From positions 24,854,886 to 24,918,885 of the forward strand of contig NC_086374.1 in NCBI RefSeq assembly GCF_036588685.1: a DNA stretch of 64,000 nt. The letters are read 5' to 3'. Shown in pieces: positions 1 through 13,700 of this stretch. The notes beneath the pieces are model-generated. The model was not told where the DNA came from. It worked only from the letters and a program-made list of their open reading frames with translations, and searched no databases. Within the stretch, counting starts at the first letter, position 1; every line of letters starts with the position of its first letter. The position numbers were made by a program, and so were the translations under genes. The stretch comes from Mytilus trossulus (Eukaryota > Mollusca > Bivalvia > Mytilida > Mytilidae).

Positions 1-2471
1 GAAAGTCCATCAGCAACAGCATTGACGAACGCTTGTACACAAATTTAAATAACATAAACAAATAAAAATGACTTGTCACCTGTTTCTAGAATGAATTACA
101 TCAACATTCATGTATTCTTTTTAATGTTTCATTAATGGTTTCGGTTGGATAATCTCTTGTGTTATCTTTTGTAGTCCAATAGATTATAAAATTGCCTTTC
201 CATAACATCATTGCCATAAAAGTTATTTGGACGAGTTTTGTGTGAGAAAAAAATGTATAAAGTTCGAGGTAGCATGTTAGTAACGTTAGCGCGTACTGAC
301 CGTTCAAAATTATGGACTGAATAGCCAGTTTAGGTCGTTAAAAACTTCCATCATGGTCTGATGGAATATATTCGTTGTTGTTCGGCAGTTTGAATGTTGA
401 GTCGACTATTCTATTATTTGTTTTTTGCTTTTACTGTGATAACTGTTCCTGCGTGTATTTACTTTGTATTTCTGTCACGTAGTGTTGTCATTTATTATCA
501 TAATTCGGGAGGTATTGCTAGCCATTAAACCAGGTTTAACCCACCATTTCGATATATGTCGATATTTGTTTTTGTTAAACAGTGTTTTTTTTTCTTTTAT
601 AGTTGATACGATTCCTTCAATTTTAGATTGAAACCCAGATTTGTTTTCTCTTTATCGATTTACGACCTTAAAACAGTGGTATACTACTGTTGCCTTTATT
701 TAAGCGTATAGGCCAAAATGTTCTTAAATGAATTATAAAATATATTTTGGGTGTTTTGTTTTGTTTCCATTTGTTACATTGTCACTGTCAAATTGAATGA
801 TGTTTAAATCCACATCTCATTTTATTCAAATATATGAGCCAAACGTTGACTATCTTTCACTGTGAATTGGAGACATAAAATAAAAGGCAATGTTTTTCTC
901 TGACTGTTAAATTGTTAATGATATCTTTACATCGAATCAGTTGAATATTATATTTTGGTTTACCATACATATTGTGTTCTTCATAAGTTGTTATTGCATT
1001 TGAACTAACTGTGAGTACTCTCATTCTACTTTGTGTCTTTTTATGTTAAGGATGGGCTAGGATAAATTCATTTACCCTGCCACGTCTAGTCTGTGTTTTT
1101 GTTTGATGCTTACTACTTTGTATTGATCTAATGAGTTATGCCTTTTTCCACTGATATTGATTGGTTGTTCTATGTTGTGTTGTTACACCACTATCCAAGG
1201 TTATAAAGAGGGTTGAGCACTCACAAACATGTTTAATAACCCTGCCTCATTCTTCTGTATGTGTCCATTCCAATCCAGGTGCAGATAGTTCAATGTTTGT
1301 CATTGGTTTCAGTCTATCATATTTGTTTTTCTTAATTGTTTTGTTATAAACTAGATTGTTACCTTTTCTATTGAATTGTTTCATATTTTGCATGTCAGGT
1401 CCTTTTAAAGCCAACTGTACAGTATTTTATTTTGATTTGTCTGAAGACTATACTGTTACCTATAATTGCTTAAGTTCTTTTCATTTGAATTTTAGTGGAT
1501 AGATATCTGACTGGTAATCATAGCACATCCCCTCTATATTAGCTGATAAATACTTTTCATTATAATCCAAGTTAATCACAGTGTCCATTAGAGATGATAA
1601 ATGATTTTTTTTCTTACAAAAAATATAAACCATTTTTGTAAACCATGTGCAATAGCTAGCATATTATTGCTGTAGGGAGCCATATGTTTCTCCTTTTTGA
1701 TATAATAAGGTCAATTTAACAAGCATTCTGTGAGTATTGCGTGGCAATACATATAGTTTTCTACCATCCAAAAATACTTGTAATGGAATGAAATTCTAAC
1801 TTTATCTTTTACATGTCATGGTGTAAACTACATAAAAATAACAAACAAGCCTACCATTTAATTTACTAAAGAAAAGGAAAAAAAATCCAAAATGTCATTT
1901 ATCTTTATACATGGTCTTTTACATATCTTTTAAAAACTGAGTTATTCCCTTTGAACAGAAATCTAGTAATCAATAAGTAATTCATCAAAAATTTAATTCT
2001 ATGGAAGGCTAAAAAATGAATTATCTCCCTTGAGGGAGATGGGTCTAACTGAACAAGGACAAAAGCTAAAATTGTGAAAAGTGTACTTGACCTGTAACTT
2101 GTCATAATTAAACAATACACCAAATATCAAATCAATATGTTTGTAAAACTGATTTGCTGGACTGATGGATGGATGGACAGACAAACAGACAGAGTGCACT
2201 TTGGCTTTGTCAGTGGTGGACTAATAACTGTTTTAAGATATATAATATCAACATTTTATCATAAATTCATAACAAATCATCATTTTTTATATTGATTAGG
2301 AAATTTTCCCTAAAATATTTCTGTACTAATCCTAGGTTAAATCAGGGTATCCAGAGTAAACAGATGTGAAACAAACTGCATATGTTTTGTAATTAAGCAC
2401 TGCAAGATAAGACAGAGCATTATAAATAGCTATATTCAGTCTCTGCTTAAGATGAGGAACATATCATAAAG
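1..2471. other. Gene-poor flank downstream of FMC1; degenerate repeats
   Basis: No convincing exon was found. From about 1000 to 1340 the sequence is a diverged, reverse-oriented copy of the dispersed repeat also seen at about 13080-13480 (the shared landmark is the stretch with a doubled 'gttacaccactatccaagg / ccctgcctcattctt' pattern). Around 2160-2195 there is a GGATGGATGGACAGACAAACAGACAGA-type stretch, another short bivalve repeat. The first 48 bases could be the end of a coding exon but cannot be judged. Confidence 0.4.
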
Positions 2472-5400
2472 CTATGAATTGTTAGGATCATATGTTTTAG
2501 GTAATTTAAGTCCCACAATGTTAGCACTAGCTTCAATACTTCTTTCTCCTTTTCCTCCATACAGTTCTGTTAATTCCTGAAATGAGAAGAAAATGTAAAT
2601 ATTTGGAAAAGTAATTCAATACATTATTGTTTACTAACATTTACATACTTCTAAGTATTGAAAATAGTTGTGATTGACAATAAGACAACTATCCATTAAG
2701 AAAAAAAAAACAAGTATGAAAGACATCAACCAATGACAACTATTGTTTTGGGACAAACAAAAAAAGAAAGAGGAAGGATACAACAAAGCAGGACAGGGGT
2801 ACCCCTGTACTGGCAGCATGAGTTATTTGATGTTGGTTCACCATGTTATATGTATACTGACTTTCTATATTGAGGTTCTGAGGTACTTTATTTCAAAGAG
2901 CTTTATTTGCTGTTGTAGTGTAATTTTATAAATAGATCAATATCAACTTCCCTTATACATAGGTAGGGTGCCTACTGGAAGTATGGGTATTAGCCACTGG
3001 GTAAAACGAAAAATAACTTTTATTGGTATTTACTGTTTCTCCACCAAACATATTGCATTTAAGATTCAGAGCACAGACATGTAGGCTCAAAATCATATAA
3101 AAAAAAATGTGTCTTAACAGGAAATTTTTCCTTCCAGTCAACTGAAGCTGTTGCCTTATGTATATGTGTTAAAATACTAAAATTTCTATGCATACATGTA
3201 GAATACTAAAACTTCTATGCATACATGTAGAATACTAAAACTTCTATGCATACATGTACATTGTATATGCATATATCAGAACATGGTTGTAATACTTGAC
3301 ACTGGACATTAAGCAGTCATTAAATTTAATCAGACTTATTTTAATCATTCTTACACTGAATCTAATCTAAGTTATAGACTGCATCTGCATATTGATTGAA
3401 TACAGTATTACCCATGAAATAGTCTGTGTTCAACAATGTTAAATCATGTTTTTTATTAGTTTTATTTTTTCTAATACATGTATGAACAATTTTCTAATTG
3501 TAATGGGTTACTGTTGAAATATCATAAAGTAGATATCATATACTGTCAAAATGATTTTGTATTATTAAGTGTTATTCTCAAAATTACTGGAAGATGAATA
3601 TATAATAACAGGAATATATAGCTTTAATACAGGTTGTCTGCAGTTTAAACAAGAAATTTTGTTACTGAATGTGTTTTTATCATATTATTTGAAAGTAGTC
3701 ACAACATTTAATGCATTTCTCATTATCATAAATGTCTGAATAATACATGCCGTCAAAAGTCAGATTGATTTCATTGTACACATACACGTACATATATATA
3801 TGACACTTAAGAAAGACAAAGCAACTGTCTGTAATTCAGGCAAGATTAAAATCCGTACTCCTTTAAAAAACAACACAAAACATGACTGTAACACTGAATT
3901 CTATTGCAAGCATCTACAGCATGACATTAGATCTGTTGCGGAGGCATTTTATTTACATTAACTGATCATTTGTCAAAATGTTTGTGCCAAAAAATTGTAT
4001 AATATTACAACATCTGTAAATTGCTACAACAGTACAGTGGTTTCTAATCAAAGACTAATGCCATAAACTTTATACTTCCATATTGCCTTAATATTCATAA
4101 ACATCGTGTACATGAAGTACATGTACATGTGTAATATGTTTAAATTATTTATTTACCTACATCTATAACATTTTGTGTGTAACATACCTGATGCTTTCTA
4201 GTACTCTCAAGTAAACATAAATAAGTATCCGCTACATGCACTACATCATGTTTACCCTGACAGTACTTTTCACTTGTTACTTTGTGATTTTTAAACTGTT
4301 CTAACATAAACTGGTATGTTGGACATTCTGTTATGTTCCTCTGAAATGACAAAATAAGTATATATACTTCAATTACTATGAAAACAAAATTTTGTTGTCA
4401 TTTACTAAGTTTTATTTGACTACAAAACAATTTAAAAATAAAATAAAGAGCTGCCCCATCACTGTGATTATATTGCTTGATATGCCTGTCTCCATTTAAG
4501 TTAGTCTTTATGCTCTAAGTTAATTTATATGATCAACTAGTTGTACTGTGAGCACTGTTCAAATAGATCCCACATACAAAATATAGAAAATAAGACATGC
4601 ACACAGTGGTACCTCTCTGACACATAACATGAACAATTTGGCATTTTTATATATATAGGTAACTCAAGTTTACCTAAGTTTGTGACCATTGTTTTAGAAT
4701 GTATAAATTTCTATATCTGTCAAAACACAAAGTGTGAAAAATGAACTGATGGAAGGACAGACAACAGTATACCAAATACATCCTGTGAACATGCTTATAA
4801 AAATTAGTATTCCTGGCAATTCTGGTTTAAGATACTGTGTTATTGGTGGGCACAGGAAGTTGTACATGTACATTTGTACATTACTGAATCATATTATCTG
4901 CCAAAATTTCAGTTGATTTAAAGATGCTGTATTTGCATATACATGTAACATATATAAATTAAGCACACACTAAACATGCTAAAATGATTTGCCAGTTTTA
5001 TTGATTATGATATAATTTCATGTTGAAAGTCTTTAAGATCACCCATTTTACCCCATGTACAAGCTACATGTAATATATACATACAATTGAGGTCTTATAA
5101 AGTTATCATGAGCAATATCAATTATCCATGAAAATCAACAGTCAAGTTGAAGATGAACCCTATCTGCCATAGGGAAATGCACACCTGACTGGAATGGCAA
5201 AAACATGAATACATAATGCACCAAAATGAAATGGCAACAATTCTTCCTTTAAGATCACAATGACATTTTAAAATGGAACTATTGAGACATACATCATGCT
5301 TAATTACAATGTAGTTTAATTTATTGTAAGAAATAATGACCACAGCATGTAATGAGGTTCTGCGCAAGTTTCTCAGTAATTCCCAAGTGTCTTATACAAT

Positions 5401-7625
5401 ATGTTACAAATGTACATTCCTTTAATAACTGAGCCTTGTTATCACAGCTAAGTTTATCCCTTAATAGCCTCCACTCATTGATTTACCATGGTCCATCAAA
5501 AATGTATTAATTCAATTAAAAAATTAGTTATCAAGACTATGCATTTAGTTTCTGCGCAAAGTCTCAAGAGTTCCCTAGAGCGCAGTATACCATGTATACT
5601 GTTACAAATAACAAGCATATGTTATTACAGATTTAGAAAATTTAAGGTAAAAGTATCTGTAATAACACACGCAAGTTATATCTCTGACTGATAGATACAT
5701 GTGTATTTATATATACATGTACATGTTGTTGAAATTTGTGACAATTTTTGCTAGTCATGCTATAAAAAAGAAGATGTGGTATGATTGCCAATGAGACAAC
5801 TATCCACAAAAGACCAAAATGACACAAACATTAACAACTATAGGTCACCGTACAGCCTTCAACAATGAGCAAAGTCCATACCCCATAGTCAAAAATATAG
5901 TCCTAGATTAAAATAAAATCATAGGTATTATTGAAACAGTAGGTATTATTGAATAGTAGGCACATGTATTATTGAAACAAGTTAATTATCATGATTCATG
6001 ATAGAATATAAATATGTTGAAAGTCTGTAATATGAAGGATTTACTACATGTACAAGTATCATATATAGTTCAGGTATTTCACTAATTAGGTCAAGGTCAC
6101 ACAAACCAGGCCCAACAGACATGTAGATGATGAATACCTTACAAACTTTTCATACACCAAATTTATTGACCCTATTGCTTATAGTTATGGGCATCATCAT
6201 GGGGTTATTGATTATGTGATTACTTGGCCGATTTAGTGATCATTTGATTACCAGACCAAATATTTCATGATGATTTGATTTTATTTTTTGATTATTTGAT
6301 TACCTTGTTTAAAAAAAAATAATGATTATGCTATTATATTGGCAAACAAAAATGTGATTACTTGAACAGTTGAACACTGCCATGGGCATGACATGAGGGG
6401 CCTCAGTTATACTATGGCGAGTCGAGCATGCTGATGAGATATGAAAATTTTTGCAGAGAAAATCCTTCTACATCATTGAAATTCATGAAATTGTTTTGTC
6501 GAATTGATTTCATGGATAAATAATATATTTTATGATTTGGATTATATTTTTTTGTTGAGAAAGGTTTCTGCAGATATTTTCAGGTTTGTTTGAGGCATGT
6601 TGTCAGATGGGATCCATTAGGCAGCAACCATTTTATTTTCTGGGGGGAGCTATGGATTTTTTCCCCCCCCCCCCCCCCCCTTCTGCCAAAGACAATCTTT
6701 TTTTTTGCGACAAGTCGATAACAATTTTTTTCTTTCAATTTTAGCATGACATATAGTGGAAGCTGAGGGTGAAACAAACAATATTTTTTTTCGCAGGGTC
6801 AAAAACCAACTATTTTTTCCACCAAAAACTGGAAACAAACTTTGTTTCTAAAAAAAAACCATAGCCCTCCCAGAAAATCAATTGGTTGCTGCCTTAGTAG
6901 TTTCCATATGGGAAACTATCAGACCAATCTATTTGATGTCTGAGGGTTTAAGCTGTTCCCCTAATGGATCGGTAGTTTCTTTCCGAGATGCTTTATCATA
7001 GGATTTTCGGCTTCCCTCTACCAGGAATACAGCTGGGCATTAAGAAGACCAAATAATTATGACGTCTGGCAAGGACTAGGCATTTAGCGGTATCGGTTTG
7101 GAGTCCAAGTATGTCCTCTCCAGTTTCCCATACTTTGTCTAGGCATTTGTGCGGCATCCAGGGTGACCTTATCCTTTATTTTGTATTTTATGTTTGTTTT
7201 TTTTATATTATGCATTTTTTATTTTTTTTTTGAGGATGAGCGAGTCAGGTGAGTGGTTGTGTTTATATGCTTTATTACATTGTACTTATTGTTTTGGGGA
7301 AGGTTAACTTTCTGGTAGTAAGACCTGTCACTGCCAGGCTGGGAGACTGGATAGGCAAATGCTCACATTAAATCTGTACCGATACAGTGTGTTAAATGTC
7401 TTCCTTTTTACACCATAACCCATGGTGGTGCTCCTACTAAAGGAGGGAGATACGGAACATACATACTTATTGATGCTGCGAAACAGAATTAACTATATCA
7501 TGCAAACTTGACATTAGAAAACAAAAATGCAATAATACAAACGTTTAGCCAACCTTTGAATGAATAAAGCGTAGTTCTTTCAATAAACTGCGGAATAACT
7601 GAGCATTGGCAGTGGGACTTGTCAT
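2472..7625 (-). CDS. FMC1: FMC1 homologue, mitochondrial ATP synthase (complex V) assembly factor; 3 exons
   Basis: Exons on the minus strand: 7625-7554 (24 codons), 4340-4188 (51 codons) and 2576-2472 (35 codons with TAG), all joined in phase 0; total 109 aa against about 113 in human. Exon 1 carries the LYR-like start with FRSLLKELRF, matching FRGLLRELRY of the family. Exon 2 has the diagnostic HKVTSEKYC and TYLCLLESTRKH. Exon 3 has GKGERSIEASANIVGLKLP, the conserved FMC1 tail. Acceptors are tttcag in both cases; donors are GTATGT (exon 2) and the weaker GTTGGC (exon 1). The protein family works in the mitochondrial matrix in assembly or stability of the F1 part of ATP synthase. Introns hold a 29-bp minisatellite (3173-3259), a GATGTGGTATG-type repeat (about 5760-5900) and a MITE (6620-6893). 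The gene is divergent from IGBP1. The identification is from family motifs I know; the splice structure is inferred from phase agreement. Confidence 0.9.
3173..3259. repeat. 29-bp minisatellite, 3 copies
   Basis: Three head-to-tail units of 29 bp (3173-3201, 3202-3230, 3231-3259) with core CTTCTATGCATACATGTAG; the first differs at one visible base (ATTT for ACTT). It lies in the last intron of FMC1. Confidence 0.9.
5760..5900 (+). repeat. Dispersed mytilid repeat, GATGTGGTATGATTGCC family
   Basis: Shares GATGTGGTATGATTGCC, GAGACAACTATCCAC and TACAGCCTTCAACAATGAGC with 12945-13060, and a decayed version of them with 63760-63860. No coding potential. It sits in the first intron of FMC1. Confidence 0.8.
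6620..6893. mobile_element. PIF/Harbinger-like MITE with TTA target duplication
   Basis: Terminal inverted repeats GGCAGCAACCA... and ...TGGTTGCTGCC, extending inward imperfectly through ATTTTCTGGGGGG and CTATGG. Direct TTA flanks at 6617-6619 and 6894-6896. The inside is a C-tract and A/T-rich simple sequence with no ORF of interest. The same family is at 10526-10845. A 3-bp TTA/TAA duplication is the mark of PIF/Harbinger; no transposase is present, so the class is inferred. Confidence 0.75.
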
Positions 7626-7936
7626 TTTTTATAAACAAAGTCAACGTTAATTGGCGCTTAGGTCATACTAGTTTTAGACACAAATGCTGATCCCAAGGGC
7701 ATTGTGTCTAACAGTGCTGTAAAGTAAATGCAGAACAAAAATGCTATTCTATTCGCCAGTATATAACATCTGATTGAAATTGACATATTTTGTTTTCTTA
7801 TTAAAAGCTTGTTTACTTGCAAATTTTGTTTAATCAATACACAACTATGGTCCAGAAATTAGTCATATCTGTACCGAATGTGATTTTATAGGTAAATCGG
7901 TAAAACGTTTTTCTGATAACGATATCGCTGTAAGTT
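7626..7936. promoter_or_regulatory. Bidirectional promoter region between FMC1 and IGBP1
   Basis: Only 311 bp separate the two divergent start codons, so both 5'UTRs and both core promoters must lie here unless there are upstream noncoding exons. I see no clear TATA box at a suitable distance for either gene, which fits housekeeping genes. Inferred from gene layout. Confidence 0.55.
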
Positions 7937-10762
7937 ATGGCTGAAGCTGGAGACAAAACACCAACCCTTTCGGAGTTGTACCAAGATTTATGGACAACGT
8001 ATATTTTCACAGAAAATACAAATGATTCAACTTCATCTCAGGACTATCAAGTACATAAATTGATTTATAAAAAGTCCAGAGTGCTTAATCAGAAATATAG
8101 AATACGTTTTTCTACTCTTCTAAGTTCTAATTAAAAAACATTTCTAAAAGTAAAGATATGTTTGAATTATTTTAATTTTTTTTAAATTGTACAGAAATTC
8201 AAATTTTCTAATGGCTGTTTCAAATAGTACCAGGTCGTTCGCGCCCAATACACTTTCGCACCTCACACATTCAGCTTTCTGGAAGATCCGGCCCCATGTC
8301 GATCCGGCCCAATCGATCCGTTCCACATAGATCTGGCCCCACATCAATCGGGCCCATATGTAATGTCAATCCAGCCTCAATAAAAAATATATTTATAAGG
8401 AATACAAATAAAGATATATATTGATTGTAATTCATATGTTTAGTTTTAACATATTTATTTATAGTGGATTGGGAAACAAGTTTTACAACTTATATTAATC
8501 CCTTTCCACTTTGCGGTTGCAAGTGCTGCCTTGTAGCGGCATTAGCCTACTCTTTTCGAAATCTACAAGGGTGTCTTTAACGTGCAAGAGATATGGCTCT
8601 CTCTTAACACGGGTCAGCCATTTATCGTCCCCCTTCCGACGGACTATCATCGTTTCCTCAAGACCATACTCGCAAATGGTGTCAAGGGAGAGCAGAAAAT
8701 TTAGTTCCTGAAATTTTCATCCCGAAAGGGAATCGAACCAGGAACCTTTGTGTTAGTAGTCCGATGCACTAACCACTACACCACGGCTCTGTGATTTTTA
8801 TTATAATGTACCGGTAAAAGGTACATGTATACAGTAAAAAAAAATATAAAAAAGGCCTTTGAAAAATATTTTCTTCAGTTGAGTATAAAACAACTAGGTC
8901 AATTCTGTTTTTATGACAAATTTTCAAGATTATTGGGTAAAATTATATTAAAACGTGTATAATATCATCTTTCTAATTTTGATGCCAAATTAGAGAGTAA
9001 TCCCATTTTCACAGTCCACTGAACATAGAAAATGATTAGGCTGATGGGGCATCTGTGTATACATGTACATACTTGGGACACAATCTAGTTTTTTATATGT
9101 CTATACCAAAAAAAATCATATTTTCCTAAATTAATGTATGATTACTGCTAATTGGTAACTACATGTATACACAGCTTAATTGGGTGTTATTGTATTGTGT
9201 TTCAAATTCATGATTTTTGTTTTAATTTACTTTGATGAGTTTAAACAATGCACTATTAAGATGTTCAATGTATTTAAAAAAATATAGTCAGTGTCTTACT
9301 TAAGTTTGAAACAATGAAACAAATATAGAGAAATACGTTCAATATCCAAAACATGATTAAAATTTATACACACCCACACACACATAAGTGTTGACATCCC
9401 TATTTATTTGTTTTCTAGCAATGTGCAGTTTACCCTAGGATTTTTCATTTTTGCTAGAAAACAAATAAAAAGTGATGTCAAGGTAACGTCAAAAACGTTA
9501 ATAAAGTAATACAAATAGACAGGAAATAATTTAAAAAACAAAAAAACATTTATTAACAAAACATTAAAGATTAATTTGCTAACCGAGTCCCTGTGATTGC
9601 ACCTACATGTACATACATATATATATATATATTATATGAAACAATATTTAGGAATACATACTACAGTCATTGTAACAGTAAACATTGTACTCAAAGATCA
9701 TGCATTTTATTATTAGGTAAAACTTAGGCATGGGATAAAGAATGGAGAGAAAGCTATACACATGGTGAACCAACTACATTTATATAGTAATAATGAGAAT
9801 ATAGAAGAAGTTGCCACAAATGAAGTCAAGTAAGTACTGTTAGCACTAGTACAACTTAAAATTAGAAAGAGAATGACCTACATTGAAAGTCTCTGTCATT
9901 TCAGATAATATCAGACACCATCTTCATTTTGAGTACCTTTAGGGTTTTCTAGGAAGATTTCATATTTTGTATAAATAACTCATTAAACACTATGTACATG
10001 TTGTAAATCTGTGAGATGATATCATATAATGTATATATATTAATCTTCTTTCCCAAGCTCTTTAGTGGTCAAATTCCCAATTGATGATTATTGTTTATTT
10101 AAATTTTTTGTAATCCTAGTAATGATGACATATAAAATAACTTAAACACTAAGGCCGTGTTCACATTGACCTCAATTTGGTGTTGTGTTAGTGTAACTCA
10201 CACGTAAACTCAACACAATTGCGTTCCCATTGATAAAACTCAATGTAGTTTAAATCATGTTTTATCTACACACAGTCGATAGTCAATGTAGGCCTTGTGT
10301 AGGTTCAGTGTACACTAAACTAGGCATTTAGGACATTAGTTTTACCGTGTATATATTTAAGGAGAATTTTTTTTGAGTAAAATTGATATTTTTGATAATT
10401 ATTAGTATAGTTGTTTACAGAAATTTTTGTCTAAATTTTACAGGTTTTTTTTGTTGAAAATTTTTAACGTACTTTATTAACCCCTGATCAAGACTCACAA
10501 AGCTCCATCATTGCCGAACCTATAAGGCAGCAACCAATTGATTTTCGGGGGGGGGGGGGGGGGGTGCTATTATAGTTGAGTATAAAACATAAAGGCAGGG
10601 GGTTCGGGTGGTGGGCTATGGATTTTGTTTTGGAAAAAAAAATGTTTCCTGTTTTTGGCCCTGAAAAAAAATTTGTTTGTTTCACCCTCAGCTGCCACTT
10701 TATATAATGCTAAAATTGATTTCGACTTGTCACTAAAATTTGTTCTGAAAAAAAATATATAG

Positions 10763-10794
<32 letters not shown>

Positions 10795-13700
10795 ACCCCC
10801 CCCCCCCCTTTCCCCCCAAAAAAAACGAAATAAATAGTTGCTACCTAATTCATTTGAAAAGGTCTTCTTGAATCGACTTGACGTACACAGAATTATTCGC
10901 CACTGGTCTTTACTCAAACAACGATTCACATATAAATGCATGACTAAAAAAAGGGTGAGGTAAATGATATGTTTGTGTAGTATCTCAGATCCGTTAAATA
11001 ACACTTAATATAAAAAAAAACGTTACCCTATTCCTTTACCAAATACTCCTTGGAGAAGAAATACCATTTGAAACAAACAGAAAAAATAAAAATGTAGTGG
11101 CCCTACATCTCAAAATGGCTTTCATAAATCAAAGGAGCAACCACCTGACTTAAAAAGGGAGTTGAGTCAGATTTTTTTCGCGCAAACGTTTTTATTCAGT
11201 TTTTTCGATGCTAGCAATCAAATTTTATTTATTTTACAATATTTAACACTATAATGTATTGGTGAAGCTCTGGATTCCGATTTTTTTTAATCATCTGTAT
11301 GACCAGAATAATTTATTTTTTAACAAATTGGGGATCAAAATATTTAGCAAGGAACCACTCCTCTTTTTAAAGTGAAACGATATCAAAATATTTAGCAAGG
11401 AACCACCCCTCTTTTTAAAGTCAAACGGTTGTTCCCAAACTGCAAGAATAACTGTTCGAAAAAATTGCATTCGGTTCTATGTAATGAACATTTAAATGAC
11501 ATATAGTTTACAATTGTGAACAAATCTTATGTACAGGTAGCTAAACAAGGTGTATGGATGTGAACAAATGTAATGTGAAACCAGTCTCCATTACGGTAAA
11601 CTAAATGTAAACATGTTTACTGTACATGGCTTTTGGTGTGAACACGGCCTAAGATACATATACATTATATATGTATCTAACGAATGCTTTCAGATAGAAC
11701 AGGAATATAATCAACATTATGAAAATATATAGAATGTGAAATATTTTGAATTATTAATTACATATACGAATAGATTTACTATATATTTTATAGATACATA
11801 CTTTTACCAGCTATTTTGGGATATTTAACAACACTTTTGAATTGTAAGGAAAGAATTGAAGTTGTAAAGAAAGGAAAGGTATCAGTATATTTTATGTCCC
11901 TCAATCATTATACACCCCATATATGTATGTAAAATGTGATGCATGTAAATTATTTGTTAACTAAGGAAAACACTGTGTATCATCCTACAGTGGATATAGG
12001 TACTAACCAAGTGGGCATGATCGATTTTGAGCTGACATGGTAACGAAAATCTTTGCTTTGTTTTATCAACATTCAGTGTACATTTCTCAACATCTGAAAT
12101 TCCTGCTCCAAAATAATTTTCACATTGATTTTTTCCTACTTATAAGACAACTTTTATATTCAAACAAGAACAATTAACTTGTAAATGCGCAAATAGTTGT
12201 GAATTTCAACACCAACTTTCAATTTCAATACTATTGTCGAGACATTTACATGTTTTACCTGACAAAAGCTAATACAGGGCAAAAGTAATAGTTACCAATC
12301 ATAAACTTACCTGTGATTACTCATTCGGTGAAATTTTTGGGGTAATAAATGAGTATGAAAATTTTGTTTTTGTGTAAGGTGTACAGCAACTTAACTATGC
12401 ACCGTTCAGAATGATTTATATGGTCAGCTAAACACTGTCATGACTGTACACAACACTTCTTTTTGGAATAAAATATCGAAAAACATATGCATGAAAGATT
12501 TCAATGCCAATAATTGATATAACTATACTTATTACACATGCACAGTGGCCTTCTATCAGAAAAAGAGTTGCAATGAATATAGAATTATATCGGATGAGAC
12601 AAGTGCAAACTTCTTTGACAAGTATTTGGACATATTTTTAGTAATCGTTCTTGTTTTGGGAAAATAAGTAGACATCTCTAATCATCAACCGATGACCAAA
12701 TCATTTCTTAAAAACAACAATTATGTTTAGATTGAGTTACACATTGATATTATGCATACATGTGAACTAAACAAAGATTTTCTTTACCGTGTGAGGTCAA
12801 AATCAATCATGGCCGCTTGGTTAGTACCTGCATGTATATCCGCTGTACCATGCATGATGCATGGTGGAAAATATGCTTGGCTGATAAAATATATTATGGA
12901 TGAAAATATTTCTTATCAATATTGATTTAAATCAAATATAAAAAAGAAGATGTGGTATGATTGCCAATGAGACAACTATCCACAAAAGACCAAAATGACA
13001 CAGACATTAACAACTATAGGTAACTGTACGGCCTTCAACAATGAGCAAAGCCGATAGCGCATAGTCGGCTATAAAAGGCCTGGATATGACAATGTAAAAC
13101 AATTCAAACGAGAAAACTAACGGCCTTATTTATGTAAAAAAATGAAAGAAAAACAAATATGTAACACATAAACAAACGACAACCACTAAATTCCAGGCTC
13201 CTGACTTGGGACAGGCACATACATAAATAATGTGGCGGGGTTAAACATGTTAGCGGGATCCCAACCCTCCCCCTAACTTGGGACAGTGGTATAACAGTAC
13301 AACATAAGAACAAACTATAAAAATCAGTTGAAAAGGCTTAACTCATTAGATGGATAAAAATACAAGTTGACGTGGCTGGGTACTTATACATCCAAACACA
13401 AAAAGACACAATGAACAGATCTGAGAGTACTCACAGTTATCTGACAGCTAGTTCAAAGCCACTAACAACTAATTAAAAAATCATGCATCTAAGACTAAAC
13501 TATCAATCTGTACACATCCAACATCCAATGGATTTAGTGTAAAGAAGTCATAAACAGCCAAAATACATGACCTTGTGCCACGCCAAGTTACAGGTATCAA
13601 CAGGTTGTAGATTCATAAATATGTATATGTATATAACATACTATTAATATTTAGTTAGCTTTTAATCTACTGAAAACAAAATCAATATGTATACCAATAA

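Larger units (their letters stand above)
10153..11649. mobile_element. Non-autonomous PIF/Harbinger-like element, 1.5 kb, with TAA target duplication
   Basis: Ends are GGCCGTGTTCACA (10153) and TGTGAACACGGCC (to 11649), flanked by TAA at 10150-10152 and 11650-11652. There is no transposase frame. It contains a second, unrelated MITE (10526-10845) and a 48-bp tandem duplication (11334-11429). It lies in IGBP1 intron 2. Assignment to the superfamily rests on the 3-bp TAA duplication only. Confidence 0.75.

Noticed and set aside
1-48. Possible end of a coding exon followed by a stop and AATAAA at 61
   Set aside because: Only 15 codons are visible, two frames are open, and there is no family match, so it cannot be judged.
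8716-8790. tRNA gene candidate, minus strand (also 33468 and 62232, plus strand)
   Set aside because: A and B boxes are present but the acceptor stems do not close and each continues into a SINE body or unrelated sequence.
10570-11004. 144-codon minus-strand frame with a poly-Gly run
   Set aside because: It is the translation of a C tract inside a MITE and crosses its boundary; no protein-like composition.
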